Of a stretch of 64,000 nt of DNA, positions 9,310-18,262 are shown piece by piece. Source of the stretch: JALZCH01 sp036387135. GTDB taxonomy: Bacteria; Acidobacteriota; Blastocatellia; Pyrinomonadales; Pyrinomonadaceae. A program made the translations under genes and the position numbers. The stretch is from contig DASVUH010000018.1 in the NCBI GenBank assembly GCA_036387135.1, positions 71,941 to 135,940 on the forward strand, read 5' to 3'. The first letter of the stretch is position 1. Each line of letters opens with the position of its first letter. The notes under the pieces were generated by a model. The model was not told the origin of the DNA, did no database searches, and worked only from the letters and a program-made list of their open reading frames with translations.

Positions 9310-9338
9310 CTTTTTTTCTCCTGATTTAGATTAATAAT

Positions 9339-10058
9339 TTATTTGACCAATCTAATCGCTCGCGCAACTCCGTCAGCGCCGACGAGCAAATCGGTTTTGA
9401 TTTTTTCGCTTTCGTTTTCAGTTTGCACCGCGACGCCCAAAGCAAGCAGGCGCGCGCGGGACATCTCAACGCGGACGATTTGCGATTCTTCATTCGCCAA
9501 ATTTCCGGCGTATGTCAGAGCCATAAAAGGCTCTTCCCGTTGATTTTCAAATTTCTGCGGCAAATTTCTTTTCTTTTGCGCAGGCTTTTGCAAAGTCTGC
9601 GGATTGTTTTTCGGTTTTGCCTTTTTCACCGATGCGATTTGGCGCGGTTGAAATTCATTTTCCGGCGTTCCAGCCGTTTGAGGCGAAACAGTTTCAGGCT
9701 GTTTTTCAACCGGAGCGGCTGTAAATTGTTTTTCTTCAATCGCGGTTTTGTGTGCCATTTCAGGCGAGTTTGGAAAACGCACGAACATTGCCGCCGCGCT
9801 GACAATCAAAATAGCGATGGCGGCAAACGCCAAAACGGATTTTTGCCAATTCCAAAATTGAAGATTCGGCAGTGCGAAAACATTTTTAACTTGCGTTTCC
9901 CGGCGAGATTCTTCCGTCTTGATATTTGCTCTGACGCGCTGGAAAAGTTGCGGCGCGGCGACGATTTTTTCAATCTCCGCGTCGGACAATTTTCCGCGTC
10001 GGAGCAATTCGCGCTCGACAATTTTTAGCTTTTCGTCTTGTAAATCTCGCTTTTTCAT
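9339..10058 (-). CDS. Probable membrane-anchored anti-sigma factor
   Basis: A 239-residue single-pass protein. Residues 1-70 are charged and cytoplasmic, the membrane segment is at about 73-92 (VLAFAAIAILIVSAAAMFV), and the rest is a periplasmic Pro/Lys/Gln-rich linker followed by a compact C-terminal region (EESQIVRVEMSRARLLALGV). There is no zf-HC2 zinc motif. The anti-sigma role rests on topology and on its place 34 bp after the ECF sigma gene. Function beyond that is unknown. Confidence 0.65.
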   Translation of the reverse strand: MKKRDLQDEKLKIVERELLRRGKLSDAEIEKIVAAPQLFQRVRANIKTEESRRETQVKNVFALPNLQFWNWQKSVLAFAAIAILIVSAAAMFVRFPNSPEMAHKTAIEEKQFTAAPVEKQPETVSPQTAGTPENEFQPRQIASVKKAKPKNNPQTLQKPAQKKRNLPQKFENQREEPFMALTYAGNLANEESQIVRVEMSRARLLALGVAVQTENESEKIKTDLLVGADGVARAIRLVK

Positions 10059-10092
10059 CGCTGTGTTAATGACGTTTGCCGCGCTCGGACGG

Positions 10093-10773
10093 TTACAAAA
10101 ATTTTCTCAGAATCTTTCGCAGAGCGTGGCGCGCCCGATGCGCTTTGACTTTGACTTTTGAATTCGACCAGCCGGTGATCTCCGAAACCTCCGCGACGGT
10201 CATTTCTTCTGCATCGAGCATTTCCAAAACGGCGCGGTCTTCGGCGGCGAGCCGCGAAAGCAATTTTTCGGCTAAATCGCGATTGATAAAATCGTTTTCC
10301 GCGCCGTTTTCGCCGCATAAGGTTTCGAGCAAGTCCGATTTTTCGTCCGTCTCCAATTCCGAAAAAAAGTTTTCCGCTTTGCGCTTCCGGCTTCGCAAAA
10401 CGTCGAGCGAGGCGTTTGTCGCCGTGCGCGCGAGAAAGCCCGGAAGCGACGAATTGCCATCGGAGCGAAAGTTTTTCAGCTCAAAATAAACTTTCGTAAA
10501 AGTGATTTGAATGATTTCTTCGATTTCGGCGGGCTGGCGGAAAAACCGCGCGGCGACGCGGGCGACGAGTCGTTTATGACGGTCGAAAATTTGCTCGAAA
10601 GCGGTTTCATCGCCCGCCAAAACTCGCTCGACAAGATTTTTGTCGGAGACTTCGACGCTGCTTTCGCCGCTTTTTTCGGCACCAAGCGCCCAAATTTTGT
10701 TGTGGAATGTCGTCGTCAATTTCAATTCCGTGAATTTCACAAAGTTGAGAACTGCTTTAATGACGAACGACAA
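10093..10773 (-). CDS. ECF-family RNA polymerase sigma factor
   Basis: Up to 226 residues. Region 2 is visible as VERVLAGDETAFEQIFDRHKRLV with EEIIQITFTKVYFEL, and region 4 as LEMLDAEEMTVAEVSEITG followed by KVKAHRARHALRKIL. The frame has no ATG before region 2; it starts at TTG 10773 or GTG 10740, so the start is uncertain. The protein redirects RNA polymerase to its own promoters. It heads a minus-strand unit with the anti-sigma and secreted-protein genes. Confidence 0.85.
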   Translation of the reverse strand: MSFVIKAVLNFVKFTELKLTTTFHNKIWALGAEKSGESSVEVSDKNLVERVLAGDETAFEQIFDRHKRLVARVAARFFRQPAEIEEIIQITFTKVYFELKNFRSDGNSSLPGFLARTATNASLDVLRSRKRKAENFFSELETDEKSDLLETLCGENGAENDFINRDLAEKLLSRLAAEDRAVLEMLDAEEMTVAEVSEITGWSNSKVKVKAHRARHALRKILRKFL

Positions 10774-10844
10774 GCGAGAAAGGTTACAAAAATTTCGGAG
10801 CTTGTTTTGAGTCCTCGGCGAGAATTTTGAATGTAAAATCAGGA

Positions 10845-10883
10845 AATAAAAAAGACCGCCGCTTCGTTTACAAAGCGACGGTC
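10845..10883 (-). terminator. Terminator after the DUF1501 gene
   Basis: On the minus strand an 11-bp stem (10883-10873 with 10864-10854, one G-U pair) is followed by a T-rich tract (T6 then ATT). It lies 30 bp beyond the stop at 10913. Confidence 0.75.
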
Positions 10884-10912
10884 AAATTCTTACAACCAAA
10901 CACAGGAAGGAA

Positions 10913-12181
10913 TTAGCTTAAAAGTCCTTTGAATTTCGAGGCGTTTGCCGCATAGCCCGGAAACAGTTTCGACAAATCTTTCGCGCCGAAATGTCTGGCG
11001 GCGACTTCGCCGAAAACGTCGCGGAAATCGGTTGTTACGTCAAGATCGCGCCCTTCGTAGAGCTTGTCGTTTGATAAGCCTTTCCAATTGCCGTAAACCT
11101 TGCCGCCCTTGATCGAGTTTCCGATAACGAACATTGCATTGGCGTGTCCGTGATCGGTTCCGCGCGTGCCGTTTTCGCGGGCGGTGCGACCAAATTCCGA
11201 CATCGTTAAAATCACGACATCATCCATTTGCTCTTTGCCCAAATCTGCGACAAAAGCGGCGATGCTGGTGGAAAAATCGCGCAAAAGATTGGCGATTTGA
11301 CCGCGCGAAGAGCCTTCGTTAGCGTGCGTGTCCCAGCCGTTCGATTCGGCAAAAGCGACTTCCAAACCGACTCCGGCTTTAATAAGCTGTGCGATTTGTC
11401 TCAAAGAATTTCCGAGCGCTGAATTCGGATAAACCGCTCCGTTCGCAGGTTTGTATTGCGCCGGATTCGATTTTTTCAACATATTAATCGCGTCGAAAGT
11501 CTCTTTCCCGGTGTCGCCGAGATTATCGCCCCCGACGGTTTGCGCGTAAATCGCTTCAAAACCGCCTTGCACCGAAGGCGTGTAATTTCCGGCGCGAATG
11601 GCGAAATCGTTTAAATTCGTCATCGCCACCGAAGGCGCTTTGCCGTAGAGCGAGCGCGGAAGCTGCGATGTCATCGCCACGGCGCGAAACGGCGTCGCAT
11701 TTTTCTCGTTCGTGTTTTGCAAAATGCGGTTGAGCCAGCCGTCGCGCGTGGATTTTACGCCCGGCGTTCCGGCTTCCATATAATCCTGCGCGTCAAAATG
11801 CGAGCGCGTGTTGTCGGGCGAACCGGCGGCGTTGACAATCGCCAGGCGGTTTTCTTTCCACAACGATTTAAATGGTTTCAGAGCCGGATTCAGACCGAAA
11901 AATCCGTCCAAATCTATCGCGCCTTCGGTTTGATTCGGTTTCTGAACTGCAATCGTCCGCCGCAAATTGTAATATTCGCTGTCGCCGTAGGGCACGACCG
12001 CGTTCAAACCGTCCATTGCGCCGCGCTGGAAAATCGTGACCAAAACTTTGCGCCGCCCGTTTCCGTTTTTTAAAGATTGCGCGTTTGCCGCAAATTCGTG
12101 AAGAAACTGTGGCGAGGCTGCCATCAGACCAAAGCTCGCCAGAGCCGCGCCGCTCGATTTAAGGAATAATCTTCTATCCAT
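10913..12181 (-). CDS. Tat-exported DUF1501 family protein
   Basis: A 422-residue exported protein. ATG 12181 follows a GGAG site 9 nt away; the ORF extends to a TTG that overlaps this ribosome site. The N-terminus DRRLFLKSSGAALASFGLMA is a twin-arginine signal (RRLFLK). The mature part has DUF1501 features: VTIFQRGAMDGLNAVVPYGD, NTRSHFDAQDYME, and VVILTMSEFGRTARENGTRGTDHGHA. The fold belongs to the alkaline phosphatase/sulfatase-like group, but enzymatic activity is not established. In many bacteria DUF1501 genes follow a DUF1800 gene; none is seen here. Confidence 0.9.
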   Translation of the reverse strand: MDRRLFLKSSGAALASFGLMAASPQFLHEFAANAQSLKNGNGRRKVLVTIFQRGAMDGLNAVVPYGDSEYYNLRRTIAVQKPNQTEGAIDLDGFFGLNPALKPFKSLWKENRLAIVNAAGSPDNTRSHFDAQDYMEAGTPGVKSTRDGWLNRILQNTNEKNATPFRAVAMTSQLPRSLYGKAPSVAMTNLNDFAIRAGNYTPSVQGGFEAIYAQTVGGDNLGDTGKETFDAINMLKKSNPAQYKPANGAVYPNSALGNSLRQIAQLIKAGVGLEVAFAESNGWDTHANEGSSRGQIANLLRDFSTSIAAFVADLGKEQMDDVVILTMSEFGRTARENGTRGTDHGHANAMFVIGNSIKGGKVYGNWKGLSNDKLYEGRDLDVTTDFRDVFGEVAARHFGAKDLSKLFPGYAANASKFKGLLS

Positions 12182-12289
12182 TTTTAATGTCTCCAAAATA
12201 ACCAGCCAAAATCAGTTGCCGTTTGTTTAGACGCGCGCGCGCGGCATTTGGTCAGTTTTTTTGAAGAATGTGGCTGAAGTGAATTTGAG

Positions 12290-13720
12290 TTAAGGCTTTT
12301 TGCCTTCGTGCCACGCGGGTTTGAAATCCGAATTGACCAGCCATTGAACCGGCTTGATCATCGAATTAATGGCTCGCGTCATATGGTTGAAATCAATCGT
12401 TTTCACTTCGTCGCTGGCGCGGTGATAATCGGCGTGCAAGCCGAAGCTCGAAACCGTGTGCGCGACGATGCCTTGACGCGCGAGCGTGTAATTGTCCGAA
12501 CGCTGGAAAAAATTTTGATCGGGATGCGGATCGGCGACTAATTTCGCGCCTTGTCTGGCGAGTTCCGCGCCCAGATTTGAACGGTCGTAGCCGGTCAGCC
12601 AAAGCTGTTCCGCCGCGACTTTCGCGTCCGGGCGTCCGAGCATTTCAAATTGCAGATTGGCAATCAATTTATCTTTCGGAAACGGCAGAGTGTTCACAAA
12701 GAATCGTGAACCGTATCCGCCAGATTCTTCGCTGCCGTAAAAGGCGAAATAAACGGTGCGTTTCGGCTGCTTGTCGTTTGCCAGCACGCGCGCCAATTCC
12801 AAAACCGCGACGCAGCCCGAAGCGTCGTCGTCAGCGCCGTTAAAGATTTTATCGTCGCCGGGCGCGTCTTGCCGGACGCCGAGATGATCCATATGCGCGC
12901 TGAGCAGTACGACTTCCGACGCGAGTCTGGCGTCGCTTCCCGTCAATTTACCGACGGCGTTCCAGGTTTGCTGCGTTTGCGGAGGGGCAAGATCGCCTTT
13001 GATTTCTATGTTTGTGCCGTCGTCTATTTGCGACAGTGAGTTGGCAGCACCTTTGCTGACGACAATTAAATTGAAAGAATTTCCTGCGCTGCCCGTAATC
13101 GTCGTGAAAGATAAATTTCGCTTGGCGATATTCTCCCACTGCGCGCGCCATTGCGGAGTTTCTTCGACGATAACGGCTTTCGCGCCGCTTGCTGAAATCG
13201 CCTGAAGCTTTTGATTCAAGTTTTGCCCTGCATCGCCTTCGCGCAATCCAACAAAAGCGATTGAACCGGCTTGCGGTTTTTCGTCAGAGTTTATCTTTTG
13301 TAGAATGCCGCTGATTTGCGATGCGCCAATTCGCAAAACCAGCATTTCCTTGCCGTGTTCCAAAACCACGTTAGAGCCGTTTGCGGAATAGCTCAATTTC
13401 GGAGCGGCGGCAAAAGTGTTCCGCGTTATATTAACGGTTTGAATAAAAGTTTTATTGCCGGCAGCATCGGCGTCCCCCGCAGGTTCAATGCCGAATTGAC
13501 GCATCTGCGAAGCGATGTATTGCCCGGCGAGCAATTCAAACTGTGTTCCGCTGCCGCGTCCCTGAAGCGCGTCGCTTGCCAGAAACTCCATCTGCGCGCG
13601 GACGTTTCGTTCTTCGAGCGGCGAAACGGTTTTGCTTGTTTTTTGGGCGACGCCGGAGCTGGCGATTGTCAGTAAAAAAGCGAGGAAAAGAGCGGTTCTT
13701 TTCAGATTAGTTAATTTCAT
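12290..13720 (-). CDS. Secreted M28-family zinc metallopeptidase with PA-like insert
   Basis: A 476-residue exported protein with a signal peptide (residues 1-25, ending SSGVAQ). Residues about 120-250 resemble a protease-associated insert. The catalytic M28 domain follows, with zinc ligands and catalytic residues in HMDHLG (His276), NGADDDASG (Asp298), YGSEESGG (Glu331/332), EMLGRPD (Asp365) and DYHRASDE (His433). M28 enzymes are aminopeptidases or carboxypeptidases that use two zinc ions, here in the periplasm or outside the cell. It probably serves peptide scavenging (inference). Confidence 0.92.
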   Translation of the reverse strand: MKLTNLKRTALFLAFLLTIASSGVAQKTSKTVSPLEERNVRAQMEFLASDALQGRGSGTQFELLAGQYIASQMRQFGIEPAGDADAAGNKTFIQTVNITRNTFAAAPKLSYSANGSNVVLEHGKEMLVLRIGASQISGILQKINSDEKPQAGSIAFVGLREGDAGQNLNQKLQAISASGAKAVIVEETPQWRAQWENIAKRNLSFTTITGSAGNSFNLIVVSKGAANSLSQIDDGTNIEIKGDLAPPQTQQTWNAVGKLTGSDARLASEVVLLSAHMDHLGVRQDAPGDDKIFNGADDDASGCVAVLELARVLANDKQPKRTVYFAFYGSEESGGYGSRFFVNTLPFPKDKLIANLQFEMLGRPDAKVAAEQLWLTGYDRSNLGAELARQGAKLVADPHPDQNFFQRSDNYTLARQGIVAHTVSSFGLHADYHRASDEVKTIDFNHMTRAINSMIKPVQWLVNSDFKPAWHEGKKP

Positions 13721-13823
13721 TGATTCTCAGAAAATACTGTTTTGTTTAAACTGCAATTTATCACAAAATTGAAATTTGAAGTTTCTTCTGTCAGGCATTA
13801 TCAAAAACGCGATAATCAGTCGC

Positions 13824-13929
13824 AACTGTAAACTGTAAACTCTCAACTATCAACTGTCCGGCGAAGAAATAAAGAAATGGGGGATTTTCTGCAAAACAGT
13901 TGATAGTTTACAGTTTAAAGTTGATAGTT
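13824..13929. repeat. Heptamer inverted mini-array in an intergenic gap
   Basis: Left arm: AACTGTA twice, then AACTCTC, AACTATC, AACTGTC (13824-13858). Right arm, roughly the reverse complement: AACAGTT, GATAGTT, TACAGTT, TAAAGTT, GATAGTT (13895-13929). The spacer is 36 bp. It fills much of the 242-bp gap between two minus-strand genes, where nothing else is recognised. Confidence 0.8.
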
Positions 13930-13962
13930 TGACTTTTTATTTTGTGACTTTATCTCTTATTT

Positions 13963-15210
13963 CTATCTCGCCAAACTCGCGTTGATTTTCTGGATAAACT
14001 CGTCAATCTTATTGTTTTCAATCCAGCGCGCGACAATTACCAAATCGTTTTCCGGGTCAATGTAAATGATGTTTGTGCCGTTGCCAAGATGTGCGAAAGC
14101 GGAGGCGGGCGCGCTCGGATAAAGTTTTTTGTCGGTATTGAGATACCAGTTCATAAAACCGTAGGTCGGCTGAACGGGAGTCGGCGTTTTCGCCTGTTTG
14201 ATAAAATCCGGCGAGATAATTTGTTTGTTGCGCCATTTGCCGTTGCGCGCCGTGAGCAAACCGAAACGCGCCATATCTCTGGCGGAAATGAACATTCCGC
14301 CGCCCCAATGTCCGCCGCCGCTGACGGATTGAACGATGTTTCCATCCAAAATGACAAACGAATTTTCGTAACCGTTCCAACGCCAGGTGTTTGAAGCGCC
14401 GATTTCATCCATCACGTTTTCTTTCAAAACTTGCGGCAAAGGTCGCCGCCAGACATTCAAAGCCGCGAGCGCGAGTACGTTGACGCGGACATCGTTGTAT
14501 TCGTAAGCCGCGCCGGGTTCGTTTCGTTTGCGGTTGAGCCAGTTGTTGGCGTCTCTGTCCGGGCGGTCAGCCCAATCGGGTTTGCCCCAGAGCGTGCCTT
14601 CCCAGTCGCTCGTTTGCCGCAAAAGATGTTCCCAGGTGATTTTGCGGTTATGCTCGGTTTCAAAAAGCTCGATCAAGCGCGATTTGCCGAAGTGTTCCGC
14701 ATTGTCGAATTTTTCGCTGCCGTTAGAAATCAGAATCGGTGCCGAATAATTTCGCGCCGGGTCTTGCAGGCTTCTAATCAATTTTCGGTCAAACGCCAGA
14801 CCGACAACTGTCGAGACAAAGCTTTTCGTCACGCTGAAAGTCATATCAACGCGGTCGGGCGCTCCCCATTCGGCGACAATGTAGCCGTTTCTGAGAATGA
14901 TTCCGGTCGCGTCGCCGCGTTCTTTAAACGCTCCGACTGCTTCGCCGAAAGGCTCGCGCCCGAATGTTTGATAATGCGCGAGTTCGAGATTGCGCGGAGC
15001 CTTCGATTCGTTGGCGACCGCGAAATCAATCGCTTCTTTAAGCCGGGCGGCATCCATTTTCGCCGCTTCCGGCGAGCGTTTTTCCCAGGCGTCGCCAGTC
15101 GGCGGATAATAATTTGATTGAGAAAAAACGCCGCTGCTAAAAGCGAAAGCGAAAACGAGCGCGACGAGAAAACGGCTGGTTATGTTTTGGACAAAATTAT
15201 TGTTTTTCAT
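13963..15210 (-). CDS. Secreted serine hydrolase, class C beta-lactamase-like family
   Basis: A 415-residue exported protein with a signal peptide (LVALVFAFAFSSGVFSQ). The SxxK nucleophile motif is SVTK in MTFSVTKSFVSTVVG (about residue 126), the second motif is YEYND (Tyr-x-Asn), and a HLGNG stretch replaces the usual KTG. This is the common pattern in the broad serine-hydrolase family that includes esterases, D-aminopeptidases and PBP-like proteins, rather than true AmpC lactamases. Substrate unknown. It shares direction with the M28 peptidase gene but is separated by a repeat. Confidence 0.88.
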   Translation of the reverse strand: MKNNNFVQNITSRFLVALVFAFAFSSGVFSQSNYYPPTGDAWEKRSPEAAKMDAARLKEAIDFAVANESKAPRNLELAHYQTFGREPFGEAVGAFKERGDATGIILRNGYIVAEWGAPDRVDMTFSVTKSFVSTVVGLAFDRKLIRSLQDPARNYSAPILISNGSEKFDNAEHFGKSRLIELFETEHNRKITWEHLLRQTSDWEGTLWGKPDWADRPDRDANNWLNRKRNEPGAAYEYNDVRVNVLALAALNVWRRPLPQVLKENVMDEIGASNTWRWNGYENSFVILDGNIVQSVSGGGHWGGGMFISARDMARFGLLTARNGKWRNKQIISPDFIKQAKTPTPVQPTYGFMNWYLNTDKKLYPSAPASAFAHLGNGTNIIYIDPENDLVIVARWIENNKIDEFIQKINASLAR

Positions 15211-15316
15211 ATCTTTTGCGACAAACGAGTTTAATTTACCTTTGAACGACGCAAAAGTCTTGTCCTCGATTTGAGCAGCGAGATGAAAATTAATCTTTAT
15301 TTGAATCCGCTCGTAT

Positions 15317-15904
15317 CTATTTCAGATGATGTGTCGTGTGTTCGGTCACGGAAGAAAAGAGTTTATTCGGCTTGGGCGCGTTTAGCTCGTCGGTTCGCGC
15401 TATTTCTGCGTCAAGTCCGCGTTGGTTTTCGGCATCGTTTGATTTATCGGGCAGAGTATTTTTCGGAACTGTAAAAAGCATTGCGTTCAGAATCAGACTC
15501 AAACCGATGAAAAAGACCACAATACCCGCTCCGCCCAAAATCAGAACTCCTTTGTCGCTCATTAAAAAGCTGGCTAAGGTAAATCCGATTGACGCTCCAA
15601 CGCCGATAGAAGCGCAAACTACGCCTTTTCTGATTCGCCGCATACGCTTTTCTTCGGGCGACTCCAAAAATTTTTCGATATGCGGCAGCACGTCTTCGGC
15701 GACTTTTTCCAAATCGCGGGCTGATTTCATCTCCCGAATCTTGCTCGCAATCGCGCGCCCGATTTCATCGCGCGCGAAAACCGCCGAGGTCGTGATGTTA
15801 TCGGGTTTTTCTATCGCACTCCGAATAATGCGCAGCTCGATTCCGCACGCCCGACAAAATTGATTTGGTTGCGTTTCTTCCAATCCGCAGCATGGGCAAA
15901 ACAT
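15317..15904 (-). CDS. Zinc-ribbon membrane protein of unknown function
   Basis: A 195-residue protein when started at ATG 15904 (MFCPCCGLEE), chosen because the zinc ribbon begins at once; the frame is open 16 codons further. The ribbon is CPCCGLEETQPNQFCRACG (CxxC, CxxC). A central helical region (DEIGRAIASKIREMKSARDLEKV) is followed by two membrane helices (about residues 105-155) and a polar tail. Such zinc-ribbon plus two-helix proteins are common in acidobacteria, but their role is unknown. Confidence 0.75.
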   Translation of the reverse strand: MFCPCCGLEETQPNQFCRACGIELRIIRSAIEKPDNITTSAVFARDEIGRAIASKIREMKSARDLEKVAEDVLPHIEKFLESPEEKRMRRIRKGVVCASIGVGASIGFTLASFLMSDKGVLILGGAGIVVFFIGLSLILNAMLFTVPKNTLPDKSNDAENQRGLDAEIARTDELNAPKPNKLFSSVTEHTTHHLK

Positions 15905-16091
15905 AATTTGAAAAATCTCCGTTGCTAGGATTTCTGTTTTTGAGTCAATCAAAAAATCATACGCGCGAATGCGGAATTAGTTCGCGGGCGCAAAATTGTT
16001 TTGGTTTTCGGAAGTAAAATTTACCGCCGCGCCGATTTGCTGTAATTTATTAAGAGAGAAACACGAAGATTGACGGAGATATTTAAAAAAG

Positions 16092-16514
16092 ATGGGTAAT
16101 GAAGTGACGGTCGCCGACGTTTTTCGGCGCGCGAAAGCTATCAGACAAGGAAATCCGAATGGCGATTTTAAACAAGTCACACAACAGCTCGCCGGGGAAT
16201 TTGCGGGCAAACCGATGCCGCCGGTTTATAATTTGACGATTCCCGAACACGACGACCTTGTGCCGGAAGAAGATTGGTCGGCGGGTTTGCCGATTGTGAT
16301 GCGCGGCATCCAAAACGATGATTGGACGGAAATCGCGCTCGGAATCGTCATTTGTCTTGAACAAATCGAAAATTTTCAAAAAGAAAGCGGTGCGGAACAA
16401 GGCAAACGCTGGCACGACCGCTCAAAAGGCATCGGCGAGCAAACGAAGAAAAGTCTGGATAAATGGCTGCCCGATGATTTAATGCGAATTGCCGAGCGCT
16501 CGCAAAAAAGGTAA
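16092..16514 (+). CDS. Small soluble protein of unknown function
   Basis: A 140-residue protein starting at ATG 16092, with GGAG about 14 nt upstream. It contains no signal peptide, membrane segment or recognised motif. The middle holds an acidic Pro-rich stretch (TIPEHDDLVPEEDWSAGLP) and the C-terminus is basic. It is transcribed alone between a minus-strand zinc-ribbon gene and a hairpin repeat. I do not recognise the family. Confidence 0.6.
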   Translation: MGNEVTVADVFRRAKAIRQGNPNGDFKQVTQQLAGEFAGKPMPPVYNLTIPEHDDLVPEEDWSAGLPIVMRGIQNDDWTEIALGIVICLEQIENFQKESGAEQGKRWHDRSKGIGEQTKKSLDKWLPDDLMRIAERSQKR

Positions 16515-16528
16515 CGATTAAGATTTGC

Positions 16529-16592
16529 CATAGAGACACGGAGGCACGGAGATTTTTATTGTTTAACTCTCTGTGTCTCCGTGTCTCTGTGA
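16529..16592. repeat. Word-repeat hairpin, GAGACACGG type
   Basis: The left arm (16529-16552) consists of GAGACACGG and GAGGCACGG words. The right arm (16567-16592) is close to its reverse complement (CTCTGTGTCTCC words). The loop is about 14 bp. It sits between the hypothetical gene ending at 16514 and the Nudix-MBL gene starting at 16605. Confidence 0.8.
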
Positions 16593-16604
16593 TTTAAATT
16601 TCTC

Positions 16605-18200
16605 GTGATTAAGGAACCGAGAGACGCCGCGGCGGTTGTTTTGTTAAAACACGGAACGAGCGCTGAAAATCCCCAGATTTGCTGTGTCAAGCGCAACGCG
16701 AATTTGAGTTTTCTACCCGGCTGGAACGCTTTTCCCGGCGGCAAGCTCGAAAAATCGGATTACGAAACGGCAGTTGAAAACTGCGCGGACGAAGAACTCG
16801 CCGCACTGATTGTCTGCGCGGCGCGCGAAACGTTTGAAGAAACCGGAGTTTTGCTTTGCAGGGGCGGCGACAAATTAACGAGAGGGCAGCGCGCTTCTTT
16901 ACACGATGATTTATGTTCAGGCAGAGAAACTTTTGCCGAAATTCTCAAAGGCTGGGATTTGTGGCTCGATGCCGGAGATTTTCAATTTGTCGGCGCCTGG
17001 ACGACTCCGCCGTTTTCTCCCGTGCGTTTCAAAACGCGCTTTTTTCTTGCCGTTTGCCCGCCGAAACAAACTCCTTTTGCCGCCAGCGGCGAGCTTGAAA
17101 CGGTTGAATTTATCCACGCCGAAGTTGCTCTGAAAAAATGGCAAAACGGCGAAATTTTGTGCGCTCCGCCGATTCTTAATACGTTTCGCGTTTTCGGCGG
17201 GGAAATTGAACCGCCGAGACGCAGAGACGCCGAGAAAAACACGGGAAATAATAGAAGCCAAAATCTCAATGACTCTTTCTTAATCTCTGCGTCTCTGCGT
17301 CTCGGCGGTGAAAATCCAGTTGAAAAATTGCTCGCCTTAGCAAAAATCGAAGGCGAGCATCCGCGCAAAATCGAATTCAATCCGCGTTTTACCTGTTTTC
17401 CGCTCAGAACAAAAACTCTGCCGCCCGCGACACACACAAATTGTTTTGTCGTAGGACGCCGTGAATTTGTTGTCATTGATGCTGCTGCGCCGGAAGAGTC
17501 GGAACAAACGGCTTTGCACAAATTCATTGATTCGATTGCCGAGCGCGGCGGCGTTTGCAGAGGAATCATCGTTTCGCATTTTCATCAAGACCACACGGGC
17601 GGCGAAATCGCTCTCAAAAAACATTTGCGCGAAAATTTCAATCAACAAGCGCCGCTTTTAACACATCACGCGACGGCGGAAAATTTGCCGGAAATCGAAT
17701 TCGACGGATTTTTGCAAGACGGCGACGAATTCGATTTAAAAGACGAAAACGGGGCGCAGTTCAAGCTCGAAACGCTTCACGCGCCGGGTCATGCGCGCGG
17801 GCATCTTTGCTTTTACGACCGTGAAATCGGATTTTTATTATCGAGCGATAACGTCATCGGCGCAGGGTCGGTTTTGATTGCGCCGCCTGAAGGCAATATG
17901 CGTGATTATTTAAATTCGCTTGAAAAAATGCGTGATTTGCCGAATCTGCGTTTCTTATGCGGCTCGCACGGTTCGGCGCTCGCGAATGCGCGTGAAAAAA
18001 TCGAAAATTATATCCAACATCGGTTGATGCGCGAGCAAAAGATTTTGGAAGCGTGGAAAACAGGCGCGCGAACGCCGCGCGAAATTGTCGAGCGAGTTTA
18101 TACCGATGTTAAGTCGGAGCTTTGGTTATGGGCGGAAAAATCGGTCCAAGCGCATCTCGAAAAATTGCAGACCGACGGCTTGTTGATTGTTAACGGTTAA
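16605..18200 (+). CDS. Fusion of a Nudix hydrolase and an MBL-fold hydrolase
   Basis: A 531-residue cytoplasmic protein from GTG 16605. Residues 1-200 form a Nudix domain of the NUDT19-like sort: GGK (45-47) is separated by a long insert from RETFEETG (74-81), which gives the RExxEExG catalytic core. Residues about 240-531 form a metallo-beta-lactamase fold of the LACTB2/glyoxalase II type, with SHFHQDHTGG (about 323-332), APGHARGH and SSDN. Between the two, residues 203-235 are encoded by a 98-bp hairpin repeat inserted in frame, giving a linker with no clear fold. The last six residues come from a second repeat. The combination suggests hydrolysis of CoA- or nucleoside-diphosphate-linked thioesters (inference). 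Confidence 0.9.
   Translation: MIKEPRDAAAVVLLKHGTSAENPQICCVKRNANLSFLPGWNAFPGGKLEKSDYETAVENCADEELAALIVCAARETFEETGVLLCRGGDKLTRGQRASLHDDLCSGRETFAEILKGWDLWLDAGDFQFVGAWTTPPFSPVRFKTRFFLAVCPPKQTPFAASGELETVEFIHAEVALKKWQNGEILCAPPILNTFRVFGGEIEPPRRRDAEKNTGNNRSQNLNDSFLISASLRLGGENPVEKLLALAKIEGEHPRKIEFNPRFTCFPLRTKTLPPATHTNCFVVGRREFVVIDAAAPEESEQTALHKFIDSIAERGGVCRGIIVSHFHQDHTGGEIALKKHLRENFNQQAPLLTHHATAENLPEIEFDGFLQDGDEFDLKDENGAQFKLETLHAPGHARGHLCFYDREIGFLLSSDNVIGAGSVLIAPPEGNMRDYLNSLEKMRDLPNLRFLCGSHGSALANAREKIENYIQHRLMREQKILEAWKTGARTPREIVERVYTDVKSELWLWAEKSVQAHLEKLQTDGLLIVNG
17211..17308. repeat. Near-perfect inverted repeat inside the Nudix-MBL gene
   Basis: Arms at 17211-17235 and 17284-17308 match as reverse complements at 24 of 25 positions and are built from CGAGACG and CAGAGACG words. 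The 48-bp middle is AT-rich. The reading frame stays open across it. This is the same class as the intergenic hairpins at 16529, 40854 and 56307. Confidence 0.9.
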
Positions 18201-18260
18201 TTGTTAATCATTGCGTTTGTAAAATTGCAGTCAACGATTAATTATTAACAATTAACAAAT
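18185..18260. repeat. Heptamer inverted array between Nudix-MBL and MBL genes
   Basis: Left units GATTGTT, AACGGTT, AATTGTT, AATCATT (18185-18212); right units AACGATT, AATTATT, AACAATT, AACAAAT (18233-18260). The left arm holds the stop codon of the upstream gene, and the right arm ends two bases before the ATG of the next. Confidence 0.8.
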
Positions 18261-18262
18261 TT

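Noticed and set aside
12230..12245. Alternating CG run after the M28 gene
   Set aside because: Short and without dyad partner or T-tract; no function can be supported.
14431..15117. 228-residue plus-strand ORF opposite the serine hydrolase
   Set aside because: Antisense shadow of a gene with clear catalytic motifs and signal peptide.
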